Source: Syntrophales bacterium (GTDB lineage: Bacteria > Desulfobacterota > Syntrophia > Syntrophales > CG2-30-49-12). Taken from it: a stretch of 59,480 nt of DNA. The notes beneath the pieces were generated by a model. The model saw only the letters and a program-made list of their open reading frames with translations. It was not told the origin of the DNA and did no database searches. This document shows, piece after piece, positions 1 through 8,838 of this stretch. The translations under genes and the position numbers were made by a program. Position 1 is the stretch's first letter, and each line of letters starts with the position of its first letter. The stretch lies in the NCBI GenBank assembly GCA_030018935.1, contig JASEGZ010000002.1, positions 1-59,480 of the forward strand, read 5' to 3'.

Positions 1-972
1 GACTGGAAGCGCGATATAAGAACTACCCTCTCAGAAGGCTCTGAGGGAAAAACCGGGACCCATGCCGTCTTTTTACAGGATGAATGGGACCTGACCTATA
101 AATGGATGCTTTATCTGGGAGGGCGCTACGAGTGGTGGAGAGGCTTTGATGGTAGTAAATCAAAGGATGTCGGTGGATCACGAGTTAAAACTTATCTGGA
201 TGAGAGAGAGGAAGACTATTTTTCCCCCAAGTTTGCCATTACCTACAGGCCTGATGAAAATTGGGATTTCAGGCTTTCGCTGGCCAGGGCCTACAGATTC
301 CCGACCATTGGAGAGCTCTATTATGGAAAGATCACTCCCGCAGGAGACGTGGTTGAGACCAACCCCGACCTGAAAAGTGAAAAGATCTTCGCCAAAGATT
401 TTACCATCACGAGAAGTCTGGACAGGGACGGGAAAGTCAGACTCAGTTTTTTTGAAAACTCCGAAAAGGACGCTATCTTCAGGCAAATTAACATCTATAC
501 AATGGTAACAAATTATCAAAATATAGATGAAATGAGAAAAAGGGGTATTGAATTCAGCGTAGAAAAAAGAAGGTTTCTGATTGACGGGCTTGATGTAATG
601 GGTAACATAGCATATACTTATGCGGAAATCTTAAAGAATACCAATCTCCTCATCTCAGAGGGAAAAACTTTTCCTCGCTGTCCTGAATGGACTGCTAATG
701 CCGTTATATCCTATTCCCCCATAAATGACCTTACTTTAACATTTGGCGGAAGCTATGCCAGCAAGGCATGGAATACTCTTGAAAACAAGGATACCAGAGG
801 AGGATACGGCGGGGTCGACAGGTATCTGGTATTTGACACAAAGCTTATGTATAAATTCCTTAAAAATTGGAAAGCTTCTATGGCTGTCGATAACCTTACT
901 GATGAACTTTACTACGCATCTCACCCCTATCCGAGAAGAACCTTTTTTGCCATGCTCGAGGCCAGTTTTTAA
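1..972 (+). CDS. TonB-dependent outer-membrane receptor, C-terminal part
   Basis: The frame is open from base 1, so the gene starts outside the window; 323 residues remain. It shows the alternating hydrophobic pattern of a beta-barrel, the receptor motif NPDLKSE (about residue 120) and a terminal Phe (EASF), the usual signal for outer-membrane assembly. Such receptors import siderophores, cobalamin or metal chelates using TonB energy. The genes that follow form a Ni/Co uptake locus, so a nickel or cobalt chelate (or corrinoid) is the likely ligand; this is inferred from context. The plug domain, which would help tell the substrate, is outside the window. Confidence 0.9.
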   Translation, partial: DWKRDIRTTLSEGSEGKTGTHAVFLQDEWDLTYKWMLYLGGRYEWWRGFDGSKSKDVGGSRVKTYLDEREEDYFSPKFAITYRPDENWDFRLSLARAYRFPTIGELYYGKITPAGDVVETNPDLKSEKIFAKDFTITRSLDRDGKVRLSFFENSEKDAIFRQINIYTMVTNYQNIDEMRKRGIEFSVEKRRFLIDGLDVMGNIAYTYAEILKNTNLLISEGKTFPRCPEWTANAVISYSPINDLTLTFGGSYASKAWNTLENKDTRGGYGGVDRYLVFDTKLMYKFLKNWKASMAVDNLTDELYYASHPYPRRTFFAMLEASF

Positions 973-1068
973 TAATAGTTTGGCCGGCGTGAAGTATCAG
1001 CTTTAAGTTGTTAAAAAGTCAGTATCGTATGTGGATAGAAAAATTTAAAATTTATGGAGGTGTAGAAG

Positions 1069-1788
1069 ATGAGACACATTTTAATTACCGCAATTGCGCT
1101 AAGTTTTATGATGTTTTCAAATGCCTTTGCCCATGATGTATGGATGGAGAAGAGGAATGGAGACATCGGTGTCCTATATGGACACGGCCTCAAGCTTGAT
1201 CCTTATGACCCGGAAAAGATAAAGGATGTGAAAGGATTTGATAGCAAGGGGAAGGCTGTGAAAGTCGAAATTGTAAAACGAAAAGAGAGCGCCCTAATAT
1301 CCCCAAAAGGAGAGGCCGCAACCATTGGTATGCTCTTTGACGGCGGCTACGGGGTAAAAACAACAGAAGGATCGAAAAAACTTACGAAAAGGGAAGCAAA
1401 GGGGAATTTTGAGATTATAGAGTCCACTAGATCATATAAATATTCTAAAGCCATGGTAGGTCCAAGTGATGTATCCTCGAAGCCTATCGGTTTGAGACTC
1501 GAGATAGTACCTCAGAAAAACCCATTCGCAATCAAGATTGGAGAAACACTCCCAATAAAGGTGTTGTTTGAAGGAAAACCGCTTGAGGGCGCTACAATCA
1601 AAGCTGGATGCACCCACGAAAGAAATCTAAAAGAGTATTCCGCGACAGACAAGGATGGCGTAGCTAACGTTGTTATTGAAAAAGGTTGTAATCAAATAAT
1701 TAATGCAAGTTATAAAACTGCATTAAAAGATGATCCCGATGCAGATCTCCTTTCGATTTCAACAAATATGACTTTTGAGGTTAAATAA
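1069..1788 (+). CDS. DUF4198 family exported protein (NikK-like)
   Basis: 239 residues with a clear signal peptide (to about residue 21, ...SNAFA) so that the mature protein begins with His, a feature expected of a metal-binding periplasmic protein. The body fits the DUF4198 family, which accompanies ECF-type nickel/cobalt transporters where it is called NikK. A good Shine-Dalgarno (GGAGGTG) lies 8 bases before the ATG. The stop overlaps the next start by one base (TAATG), so the two are translationally coupled. A second DUF4198 gene lies at 3172. Role as an accessory of metal uptake is inferred from family and neighbours. Confidence 0.75.
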   Translation: MRHILITAIALSFMMFSNAFAHDVWMEKRNGDIGVLYGHGLKLDPYDPEKIKDVKGFDSKGKAVKVEIVKRKESALISPKGEAATIGMLFDGGYGVKTTEGSKKLTKREAKGNFEIIESTRSYKYSKAMVGPSDVSSKPIGLRLEIVPQKNPFAIKIGETLPIKVLFEGKPLEGATIKAGCTHERNLKEYSATDKDGVANVVIEKGCNQIINASYKTALKDDPDADLLSISTNMTFEVK

Positions 1789-2240
1789 TGTTGAAGGTGC
1801 TTTACCTCGGTTTCATGCTTCTGCTCCTGATGATTTCAGGGGCAGAAGCCCATTCCGTCCATTATCGAGTCGAAAACAAAGGTGTCAGCGTGAGAGTATT
1901 CTATGCGGAGGATGATCCTGCGAGCTACTCCTCTTATGAGATATTCGGTCCGGGAGACAAAATTCCCCATCAGAAAGGGAGAACCGACAGGAATGGTTTT
2001 GTTTCATTCTTACCCGATCGGCGGGGGATATGGATTATAAAGGTCTATGGAGAATCTGAACACGGGATGCACGGCACTCAAGTTGTAGTGAATATCAGCG
2101 AAAATCTCTTTATGGATTCTTTCAAGAAACCTCTCGTCGCACAGTACACAAAAGCCTTTGTTGGTATCAGCTTCCTTCTGGCACTCTTTGGATTATGGGC
2201 ACTTCTAAAGTCGTGGAAAAAGAGAGGTGAAGTTACCTAA
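1788..2240 (+). CDS. NikL-like periplasmic/membrane accessory protein
   Basis: 150 residues: a signal peptide ending ...GAEA, then a mature N-terminus with His (HSVHYRVE), a beta-rich middle with a carboxypeptidase-regulatory-like look (DRNGFVSFLPDRRG) and a C-terminal membrane helix (about 120-142) with a basic tail. This topology is that of NikL/CbiL accessory components of nickel/cobalt ECF transporters. It overlaps the preceding DUF4198 gene by one base. The precise family cannot be fixed without a profile search. A longer protein of the same design follows cbiM at 4547. Confidence 0.65.
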   Translation: MLKVLYLGFMLLLLMISGAEAHSVHYRVENKGVSVRVFYAEDDPASYSSYEIFGPGDKIPHQKGRTDRNGFVSFLPDRRGIWIIKVYGESEHGMHGTQVVVNISENLFMDSFKKPLVAQYTKAFVGISFLLALFGLWALLKSWKKRGEVT

Positions 2241-2289
2241 AAATTTTACCCTTTGGTAACACGAATTTAATTATTGTATTATGAAAATC

Positions 2290-2311
2290 AAAGCCCTCTG
2301 TGGAGGGTTTT
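2290..2311 (+). terminator. terminator-like hairpin in the leader of the next gene
   Basis: Nine-pair stem (AAAGCCCTC with GAGGGTTTT, one G-T pair) closed by TGTG, ending in four T. It lies 50 bases after the stop at 2240 and 25 bases before the ATG at 2337, so it could end or attenuate the upstream transcript. The T run is short, so strength is uncertain. Confidence 0.4.
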
Positions 2312-2336
2312 AAAACTCGTAAGGAGGAAATGCAAG

Positions 2337-3161
2337 ATGTTACAAGGTTCAAAGTTTAAGCGGGGTTTATTGTTCTACGGTTTGTTCTGTACTGTATTAC
2401 TCTTTGTGATGGGTTTAGCTGCTAACTCCTACGCCGCCCATCCGCTTATCACTGATGATGCGGGCACGCAGGGCAAGGGGAAGTTTCAATTGGAGGTAAA
2501 TGGCGAATACAACTATGAAAAGGAGACGGAAGGGGGAGTAACGAAAAAAGAGACAGGCGGTGAAGCGGCAGCTATCCTATCCTATGGGATAGTGGACAGT
2601 CTTGATATTGTCCTCGGTGTTCCCTATCAATGGTTCAGGGTTAAAGAGGAGGGAGATGTAACTTCCAGAGAGGATGGGATATCCGATATGTCGCTGGAGT
2701 TAAAGTGGCGATTTTATGAGAAGGACGGATTAAGCCTTGCCTTGAAGCCGGGAATGACTTTACCGACAGGGGACGAGGAGAAGGAATTAGGGACAGGAAG
2801 AGCAACATACAGTCTGTATTTTATCACCACAAAGGAGATCGAGCCATGGGCATTCCATTTAAATCTCGGTTACACTCGTAATGAATACAAACTTCAAGAA
2901 GACAAAGATGACAACAGAAAAGATATATGGCATGCCTCCCTTGCCGGAGAGGTAGAAGTCGTTAAAAATCTTAAAGTTGTTGCGAACATCGGAGTGGAGA
3001 GAAATGCTGATGAAGCTTCAAGCACCCATCCTGCGTTTATTCTGGGCGGCTTAATCTATTCACTCTCGGAGAATTTTGACATTGATTTCGGCGTTAAAGG
3101 TGGCCTCAATAAACCTGAGACCGACTATTCAATACTTGCAGGGATAGCCCTGAGATTTTAG
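2337..3161 (+). CDS. exported beta-rich protein, outer-membrane 'transporter' type (MetA-pathway-like)
   Basis: 274 residues from the ATG at 2337, chosen because AAGGAGGA lies just before it; an upstream in-frame TTG has no such signal. The signal peptide ends ...NSYAA and the mature protein begins [14 protein letters not shown], typical of the PF13557-like 'phenol MetA degradation' barrel family found in metal-handling loci. Repeated amphipathic strands ([41 protein letters not shown]) and a terminal Phe point to a small outer-membrane barrel. With a TonB receptor and Ni/Co transporter around it, it probably belongs to metal uptake; the exact role is unknown. Confidence 0.65.
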   Translation: MLQGSKFKRGLLFYGLFCTVLLFVMGLAANSYAAHPLITDDAGTQGKGKFQLEVNGEYNYEKETEGGVTKKETGGEAAAILSYGIVDSLDIVLGVPYQWFRVKEEGDVTSREDGISDMSLELKWRFYEKDGLSLALKPGMTLPTGDEEKELGTGRATYSLYFITTKEIEPWAFHLNLGYTRNEYKLQEDKDDNRKDIWHASLAGEVEVVKNLKVVANIGVERNADEASSTHPAFILGGLIYSLSENFDIDFGVKGGLNKPETDYSILAGIALRF

Positions 3162-3171
3162 GAGGTGGGAG

Positions 3172-3945
3172 ATGAAAAGCTGTAAATTTTTTGTATTAGC
3201 GGTGGTAGTTATGATCCTGATTTCAACCTCAACAGTTTGGGCGCATTTTGGCCTGATCATCCCTTCTGACGACATTGTCTCCAAGGGGGATGAGAAAAAA
3301 ATCGGTCTCCAGATCAAATTCATCCATCCTTTTGAAGGTCAGTACATGAACATGGAAAGACCGAAGGCAGTAGGAGTTATGGTAAACGGTAAGAGAGATG
3401 ACCTCCTTCCGACCCTGAAAAAGAAGGTGGTGAAGGGGTTTTCCACGTGGGAGGCTGAATATAGGATTAAAGGGCCTGGCGACCACATATTCTTTGTTGA
3501 GCCTGAACCATACTGGGAACCTGCAGAGGAGAGCTTCATCATTCATTACACGAAGGTCGTAGTCAGCGCCCTCGGAAGAGAAGAGGGATGGGATAATGAG
3601 GTAGGACTCAAGACCGAGATCGCGCCCCTGACAAGGCCCTATGGCCTATGGGCAGGCAATGTATTTCAGGGGATTGTAAAGGTGGACGGCAAGCCTGTGC
3701 CTTACGCAGAGGTGGAGGTTGAATACTACAACGAAGAGGGGAAGATAAAGCCGCCTGCCGATCCATATATAACCCAGGTCGTAAAGGCCGATGCCGGCGG
3801 CGTCTTCACCTATGCGATGCCGAAGGCTGGGTGGTGGGGATTTGCCGCCCTTAGCACCGCCGATTTCAAATTAAAGTATGAAGGCAGAGAATATCCTGTT
3901 GAGATTGGCGCTGTCCTGTGGGTGAAGACGAGGGAGATGAAATAA
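3172..3945 (+). CDS. DUF4198 family exported protein (NikK-like), second copy
   Basis: 257 residues. Signal peptide to about residue 24 (...STVWA) and a mature start [10 protein letters not shown], the characteristic opening of DUF4198 proteins linked to Ni/Co ECF transporters. The C-terminal third ([38 protein letters not shown]) is an immunoglobulin-like carrier fold. GGAGGTGGGAG lies before the ATG. The stop overlaps the cbiM start by one base (TAATG), tying it to the permease. It is only distantly similar to the copy at 1069, so the two may bind different metals or act at different steps (inference). Confidence 0.8.
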   Translation: MKSCKFFVLAVVVMILISTSTVWAHFGLIIPSDDIVSKGDEKKIGLQIKFIHPFEGQYMNMERPKAVGVMVNGKRDDLLPTLKKKVVKGFSTWEAEYRIKGPGDHIFFVEPEPYWEPAEESFIIHYTKVVVSALGREEGWDNEVGLKTEIAPLTRPYGLWAGNVFQGIVKVDGKPVPYAEVEVEYYNEEGKIKPPADPYITQVVKADAGGVFTYAMPKAGWWGFAALSTADFKLKYEGREYPVEIGAVLWVKTREMK

Positions 3946-4550
3946 TGCATATATCAGAGGGAGTTCTTTCGGCGCCTGTCCTTATGGCAGGCGCCCTGCT
4001 TACCGTGGGCGGAACGGCGCTGGGACTTAAAAAGATGAACTATGAGAGGATACCGGAGGTGGCGGTTTTATCCTCTGCTTTCTTCGTCGCCTCTCTGATT
4101 CATGTGCCGGTAGGTCCATCAAGCGCTCACCTGATCCTCAATGGACTTGTAGGGCTTCTCCTGGGCTGGATGGCCTTCCCCTCCATTCTCGTGGCCTTGG
4201 CGCTTCAGGCGCTTCTCTTCCAGTTCGGCGGGTTTACCACCCTGGGTGTCAATACATTCAATATGGCAGCCCCTGCTATCATTGCCTATTATCTGTTTAA
4301 TCTGCCTGTGCGAAAGGGCAATCACCTTCTGAGCATTATCTCAGGGTTTGCCGCCGGCGCCATAGGTGTCGGTATGGGAGCCCTTCTCGTTGCCCTGACA
4401 CTTGTAAGCACAGGGGAGAGTTTTTTCAATGTGGCAAAATTGGTGGTAGTTGTACACCTGCCGGTGATGGTTATCGAGGGCATCATCACCGCCTTTTGTG
4501 TTGTATTTTTGAAAAGAGTAAAACCGGAAATCCTGGAGGTGAGGGGATGA
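3945..4550 (+). CDS. cbiM: ECF-type cobalt/nickel transporter substrate-binding membrane protein CbiM
   Basis: 201 residues starting MHISEGVLS. The Met-His N-terminus is the metal-binding site of CbiM/NikM proteins, so the ATG at 3945 is preferred over an upstream GTG. Hydrophobic segments occur at about 10-28, 42-60, 64-95, 100-120, 130-158 and 166-190. The HVPVGPSSAHLILNGLVG motif is diagnostic of the family. It is the substrate-capture component working with CbiQ and CbiO encoded downstream. It overlaps the gene before by one base and the gene after by four (ATGA). Cobalt versus nickel cannot be told from sequence alone. Confidence 0.93.
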   Translation: MHISEGVLSAPVLMAGALLTVGGTALGLKKMNYERIPEVAVLSSAFFVASLIHVPVGPSSAHLILNGLVGLLLGWMAFPSILVALALQALLFQFGGFTTLGVNTFNMAAPAIIAYYLFNLPVRKGNHLLSIISGFAAGAIGVGMGALLVALTLVSTGESFFNVAKLVVVVHLPVMVIEGIITAFCVVFLKRVKPEILEVRG

Positions 4551-5233
4551 AAGCAAGGATCAGGAGTCTTATCTTTTGTTTAGTACTCAGTATCTGTTAT
4601 TTGATGCCCGTTTCCGCCCATGCCCATAAGGTAAATATCTATGCCTATGCCGAGGATGGCATGATTCACTCAGAAAGTTATTTTGTTGATGGCACAAAAT
4701 GTAAGAATTCTCTTATCGAGGTCTTTGATGAAAGGGCAGGAACCAGACTATTGGAAGGTAAAACCGACGAAAATGGAAAGTTTTCCTTTAAAATTCCCAA
4801 GGTTACCTCCCTTAAACTGGTCCTCCATGCAAGCATGGGGCATCAGAATGAATACACACTTAGCGAGGATGAGGTCAGGGAGGCAATGGGTGAGGGACAA
4901 CGCCCACAAGGCGCCCGGCAGAGTAAAGAGACCAAGACCGGTAAAGAAACATCTAAATCTTCTTCTCAACCGGAGAGAGTCAGTACAAAGAGCCGTGGAA
5001 AAATGGATAGAGAGGTTACAGACATTGGCAGAGGCATGAGTGAATCAGAGATGGAGGCCCTTATGGAAAGGGTTATTGACCGTAAGTTAAAACCTGTGAT
5101 AGGGATGCTCGTTAAGTTACGGGAAAATAATGAAAAACCTGGTTTCACGGAGATCGTAGGAGGTATAGGTTATATCGTAGGATTGATGGGGGTGGCGATG
5201 TATCTGAAAAGAAGATTTAAGGAACGCAATTAA
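4547..5233 (+). CDS. CbiL/NikL-like exported protein with C-terminal membrane helix
   Basis: 228 residues, start at the ATG overlapping the cbiM stop (ATGA). Signal peptide (to ...VSAHA) leads into a His-containing mature end (HKVNIYAYAEDG) and a carboxypeptidase-regulatory-like domain (EVFDERAGTRLLEGKTDENGK). Then comes a charged, Ser/Lys-rich linker (about 115-165), a short helical part and a C-terminal transmembrane helix (about 200-220) with a basic tail. In Ni/Co ECF systems that lack CbiN, an L component of this design often fills the gap, and no CbiN is visible here. So it is probably an essential partner of CbiM (inference). Confidence 0.75.
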   Translation: MKARIRSLIFCLVLSICYLMPVSAHAHKVNIYAYAEDGMIHSESYFVDGTKCKNSLIEVFDERAGTRLLEGKTDENGKFSFKIPKVTSLKLVLHASMGHQNEYTLSEDEVREAMGEGQRPQGARQSKETKTGKETSKSSSQPERVSTKSRGKMDREVTDIGRGMSESEMEALMERVIDRKLKPVIGMLVKLRENNEKPGFTEIVGGIGYIVGLMGVAMYLKRRFKERN

Positions 5234-5270
5234 CTCCCCTCCGGCAAAACAAGGCGAGGGGGGGACTTTT
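5234..5270 (+). terminator. terminator-like hairpin between cbiL-like gene and cbiQ
   Basis: CTCCCCTC pairs with GAGGGGGG (one wobble) around a 14-base loop and is followed by GACTTTT. It lies between two genes that should be co-expressed, so it may reduce rather than stop transcription. Confidence 0.4.
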
Positions 5271-5287
5271 CATAGATAAGGCAGATT

Positions 5288-6046
5288 ATGCATCTTGAGG
5301 AATTTGCAGAGGGCAATTCTTTTTTACATCGCCTCGATCCGCGGGTTAAGCTTATAACCTTCATACCCTACGTTTTTACTATTGCTTTAATGCGCGACAT
5401 AAATGGTCCGCTCGCCGGACTGTTCATTTCCGCTTCCATGATAACTTTTGCCGGTATCAGTTTCAGGAAACTCTTGGGCAGACTGGTTGTGATAAACACG
5501 TTTATCTTTATGCTCTGGATTTTCCTTCCCGTAAGTTACCCCGGCCAGCCGGTTTTCAGTATCTTCTCTTTAACGGCAACCCGTGAAGGTTTCCTGTATG
5601 CCCTCTCCATTACCCTCAAGGCCAACGCCATTTTTCTGGCAACAATTGCCATCCTCGGCACATCGGAAGTCAACTCCCTTGCCCATGCCCTTGTCCATTT
5701 TAAGATACCTGATAAGCTCGTCTACCTCTTTTTCTTCTTCTACCGCTATATAAGTGTCCTGCACGAGGAGTATGGAAGACTGAAAAACGCGATGGCCATC
5801 AGGTCCTTTCGACCGGGTACGAATATCCATACGTACAGGACATACGGATATCTTGTGGGGATGCTTCTCGTGAGGAGTTATGAGCGGTCTCAGAGGATCT
5901 ACAAGGCAATGCTGTGCCGGGGATCCAACGGTAAGTTCCATATCATGAGCCACTTCAAACTCAAAAAAGGGGATATACTGTTTGGTCTGATCATGACGAT
6001 GATAACATTTATGATATGGCTTGTTGACAGGTATCCCATTTTTTGA
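5288..6046 (+). CDS. cbiQ: ECF transporter transmembrane (T) component CbiQ
   Basis: 252 residues, opening HLEEFAEGNSFLHRLDPRVKL, the standard N-terminus of EcfT/CbiQ proteins. Several long hydrophobic helices are followed by the two cytoplasmic coupling helices with Ala-Arg-x motifs (AMAIRSFRPG near 177 and AMLCRGSNGKF near 210), which contact the ATPase. It couples ATP hydrolysis by CbiO to metal transport by CbiM. The gene is separated from the previous one by 54 bases containing a hairpin. Confidence 0.9.
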   Translation: MHLEEFAEGNSFLHRLDPRVKLITFIPYVFTIALMRDINGPLAGLFISASMITFAGISFRKLLGRLVVINTFIFMLWIFLPVSYPGQPVFSIFSLTATREGFLYALSITLKANAIFLATIAILGTSEVNSLAHALVHFKIPDKLVYLFFFFYRYISVLHEEYGRLKNAMAIRSFRPGTNIHTYRTYGYLVGMLLVRSYERSQRIYKAMLCRGSNGKFHIMSHFKLKKGDILFGLIMTMITFMIWLVDRYPIF

Positions 6047-6053
6047 GGGGGGC

Positions 6054-6098
6054 CGGGGACATGATGCGAAAGTCCGAAGGAAGCGCATCATGTCCCCG
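6054..6098. repeat. 15-bp perfect inverted repeat between cbiQ and cbiO
   Basis: Arms CGGGGACATGATGCG (6054-6068) and its exact complement (6084-6098) with a 15-base loop. The GGGGACA start resembles the ends of small RAYT/IS200-linked palindromes in this window (30791-30817 and 58310-58327). It may be a REP-like relic, or act as an RNA stem between cbiQ and cbiO. Confidence 0.7.
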
Positions 6099-6115
6099 CC
6101 CGGAACAGATCGGCG

Positions 6116-6778
6116 ATGAATCAGGGGGAGACGGTGATAGATATAAAGGATCTCGATTTTAGTTATCCTTACGGAAAAAAGGTATTTGAGGGTCTGAATT
6201 TTTCTCTGAAAAGAGGTGAGACGGTAGGGCTGACAGGCGCCAACGGCGCCGGTAAGACCACGTTGTTCCATCTGATAATGGGGCTTCTGAAACCTGATGC
6301 GGGGGAGATTGCAATATTTGGCAAGGCAAGGAAGGTGGAAAAAGATTTTATGGAGGTGAGGCGAAGGGTCGGTCTTGTATTTCAGGATTCCGATGACCAA
6401 CTCTTCTGTCCAACCGTTGAGGAGGATATTGCCTTCGGACCATTAAACCTTGGGAAATCTCAGGAGGAGGCAAAGGCGATTGTCAGGGAGGTCTGTGAGA
6501 GGTTGGGGCTGAAAGGATTTGAAAGAAAAGTTACTCACCGCCTGTCAGGGGGAGAGAAGAGGCTTGTAGCCCTTGCCACGGCAGCGGCAATGAATCCGGA
6601 ATGTTTCTTATTTGATGAACCGGTAGTCGGGCTCGATGAGGCAACAACAGATAGATTTTTGAGATACCTGAAGGAGTACGGAAAAACTTACGTTATCATC
6701 ACCCATGACCGTGAGTTTTTAAAAAGCGCCGTGGATAAAGTCTATATGCTAAAGGACAGCAAGGTTATTTCCCTTTAA
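6116..6778 (+). CDS. cbiO: ECF transporter ATPase CbiO
   Basis: 220 residues, an ABC ATPase. Walker A GANGAGKT (41-48), Q-loop VFQDSDDQLF (88-97), signature LSGGE (143-147), Walker B FLFDEP (164-169), H-loop ITHDRE (His197). The DSDDQLFCPTVEEDIAFGP stretch is specific to ECF-type A components. It is shorter than many CbiO proteins (about 270) because it lacks the C-terminal extension, but all catalytic motifs are present. It energises Ni/Co uptake with CbiM and CbiQ. Confidence 0.93.
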   Translation: MNQGETVIDIKDLDFSYPYGKKVFEGLNFSLKRGETVGLTGANGAGKTTLFHLIMGLLKPDAGEIAIFGKARKVEKDFMEVRRRVGLVFQDSDDQLFCPTVEEDIAFGPLNLGKSQEEAKAIVREVCERLGLKGFERKVTHRLSGGEKRLVALATAAAMNPECFLFDEPVVGLDEATTDRFLRYLKEYGKTYVIITHDREFLKSAVDKVYMLKDSKVISL

Positions 6779-6789
6779 TGGAGGTAAAT

Positions 6790-6990
6790 ATGAATGAGCT
6801 GGAAAAATTGAAAGTACTGCTTCATCACTGGAAGGAGCACAATAATGAGCATGCTGATGGTTACAGAGGTTGGGCAGAAAAGGCATCATCCCTCGGTAAT
6901 GAAGAGTTATCAAAAACTCTCCTCAGGCTTTATGAGGAGACAAGAAAATTGAATGAGCTTTTTGAGGAAGCCCTAAGGATAATTGGTTGA
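6790..6990 (+). CDS. small helical protein next to cbiO (DUF8180-like)
   Basis: 66 residues, starting MNELEKLKVLLHHW. The start at 6790 is preferred over the ATG at 6778 because GGAGGT lies between the two at correct spacing. The protein is almost wholly helical, with His-rich and acidic faces (HHWKEHNNEHADGYRGW). I recall proteins of this size and opening next to Ni/Co ABC ATPases in archaea and delta-proteobacteria. A metal-handling or transporter-regulating role is a guess based on the neighbours and on five His in the first third. Confidence 0.7.
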   Translation: MNELEKLKVLLHHWKEHNNEHADGYRGWAEKASSLGNEELSKTLLRLYEETRKLNELFEEALRIIG

Positions 6991-7015
6991 AGTTGATCCC
7001 TTTTTAAAAAAGGTA

Positions 7016-7044
7016 TTGACACGTAGAGAAAGAAAAAATATTAA
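7016..7044 (+). promoter_or_regulatory. sigma-70-type promoter for the acyl-CoA ligase/OFOR operon
   Basis: TTGACA (7016-7021), 17-base spacer, TATTAA (7039-7044). It lies after a short AAAAAAGG/CCTTTTT inverted repeat that may end the metal operon, and about 135 bases before the ligase reading frame. No other gene separates it from the ligase. Confidence 0.55.
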
Positions 7045-7178
7045 CTTTCATGCTCAATTTTGGAGGGGGTGGATTTTCCGTTTGAGAGAAAACAATTCCT
7101 GAGGATAAAAGTTATTGTGAGACAGTGAAGGGTTTTTAATGTTTGCATGAATGACCAATAAGCTAAGGAGGTGGCGAT

Positions 7179-8753
7179 ATAGCTGGTACAGATTTAGGTT
7201 TTAAACTCAAGGAAAATGGGGATAAGTTTCCCGCTAAACCTGCCGTTATATTTCAGGATAAAAAGACTTCCTATCGAGTCCTTAATAATAGGGCGGCCAG
7301 GTTTGCAAATGCCATGATCTCCCTGGGACTGAAGTCGAGGGATAAAGTTTCGGTTATCTCTCGCAATTCTACCGAATACGTGGAGATCATTTGCGGCCTG
7401 GTTAAGGCAGGTTTGGTTCATGTCCCTATTAACTGGAGACTTTCCTCTGAAGAAATGGATTATGTTATAAACAACTCCGACTCTGTTGCCGTAGTTTTAA
7501 CCAGAGAGTTTTTAGAGAAGCTAATCCCTATTCAGAAGAGGTTAAAAAATGTACCGGCAGGTAACTATATCCTGATAGATGGCCTTGCAGAAGGTATGAA
7601 GAATTATGAAGAAATGCTTGCCAGCGCCCCCGATACGGAACCATCGGTGGAAAATGGGGAGTTTGCTCCCTATTTTATCGGTTATACCTCAGGTACTACC
7701 GGTAAACCAAAGGGTGCTGTCACCAGGCACGCAAACTGGGAGGTTAAAGCTAAAGGGGTTGAGATGTTAATGGGCATTCAGCCAACACCGGATGAGGTAC
7801 AGCTTTTAACGATGCCTCTTTTCCACATGAACGCCATCAATTCCACGGGGGCAAGTCTATACCTGGGACAGACAGTAGTTATTATGACCCGCTTTGATGC
7901 AGAAGAGGCTTTACGCCTGATCCAGACTTATAAATGCACGTTCTCTTCCATGGTGCCGACCATGTATCACCGCCTAAAGAATCTGCCCGAGGAAATCAAA
8001 AACAGGTATGATACCTCCTCGGTGAAAAGTTTACTTCAATCTTCCGCTCCTCTTCCCTTCTCTACCAAGAAATGGCTCGTTGAGTTTTTCAAGTCCGCGG
8101 GTCTTTACGAGGCCTACGGCGGCACGGAGGCGGGAGGGGCTACCGTTCTCCTTCCTCAGGAGCAGTTAGCCAGACCGGGTTCTGTGGGAAGGCCGCTGCC
8201 CACAACAGAGGTAAAGATTGTTGATGAGGACGGGAAGGAACTTCCTATAGGACAGGTAGGTCAGATCATCTCCCGTTCCCGTTCAGTTGATGGCCCTATT
8301 CCCGCGGTTACTGAATACTATAGGGATCCTGAGGCGACGATAAAGAACTTCAAGGATGGCTGGTTCTACAGCGGCGATATGGGTTACTTTAATGAGGAGG
8401 GCTATCTATATCTCGTAGATAGAAAGTTTGATATGATTATCAGTGGCGGTGAAAACATCTATCCCAAGGAGATAGAAGATGTTTTATATGCCCATCCAAG
8501 CATAGCTGATGTGGCGGTTGTCGGTATCCCGGACGAGGAGTGGGGAGAAGCTGTAAAGGCCGTGGTAACCTTAAAGGAAGGTGCAACTGCCACGGAAAAA
8601 GAGCTTATTGAAATTTGTAAAGGTTGCCTTGGTAAATATAAGACGCCGAAATCCGTAGATTTTGTGGATGATCTCCCCAAGACGGAAACCGGTAAAATCT
8701 TGAGAAGAGTGGTTAAAGAGCCGTACTGGAAGGGACGGGAGAAGAGAATTTAG
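7179..8753 (+). CDS. AMP-forming acyl-CoA ligase, apparent ATA start
   Basis: An ANL-family ligase that activates a carboxylic acid as acyl-AMP and then acyl-CoA. Motifs: P-loop YTSGTTGKPKGA, YGGTEAGG, YSGDMGYF, SGGENIYPKEIE and the catalytic Lys region KTETGKILRR. From the ATA at 7179 the product is 524 residues, a normal length. Homology-like sequence (GFKLKENGDKFPAKPAVIF) precedes the first ATG at 7314, yet no ATG, GTG or TTG is available in that frame after the TAA at 7164. A strong AAGGAGGT sits 6-7 bases before the ATA. Either ATA is used, the start has mutated, or a base is wrong in the assembly. It heads an operon with ferredoxin and OFOR genes, so it probably makes an acyl-CoA that they also handle; substrate unknown. 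Confidence 0.85.
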   Translation: MAGTDLGFKLKENGDKFPAKPAVIFQDKKTSYRVLNNRAARFANAMISLGLKSRDKVSVISRNSTEYVEIICGLVKAGLVHVPINWRLSSEEMDYVINNSDSVAVVLTREFLEKLIPIQKRLKNVPAGNYILIDGLAEGMKNYEEMLASAPDTEPSVENGEFAPYFIGYTSGTTGKPKGAVTRHANWEVKAKGVEMLMGIQPTPDEVQLLTMPLFHMNAINSTGASLYLGQTVVIMTRFDAEEALRLIQTYKCTFSSMVPTMYHRLKNLPEEIKNRYDTSSVKSLLQSSAPLPFSTKKWLVEFFKSAGLYEAYGGTEAGGATVLLPQEQLARPGSVGRPLPTTEVKIVDEDGKELPIGQVGQIISRSRSVDGPIPAVTEYYRDPEATIKNFKDGWFYSGDMGYFNEEGYLYLVDRKFDMIISGGENIYPKEIEDVLYAHPSIADVAVVGIPDEEWGEAVKAVVTLKEGATATEKELIEICKGCLGKYKTPKSVDFVDDLPKTETGKILRRVVKEPYWKGREKRI

Positions 8754-8838
8754 CGTTCAATTATATTCTAATATATTCTGATGCTCTCGTGAAAAGTCAG
8801 AAATGACGTTAAAAAAAGCTGGAAAGGAGATTGGTTTT

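Noticed and set aside
5570-6400. 276-residue frame on the - strand
   Set aside because: Lies opposite cbiQ and cbiO, which have clear family motifs; antisense shadow.
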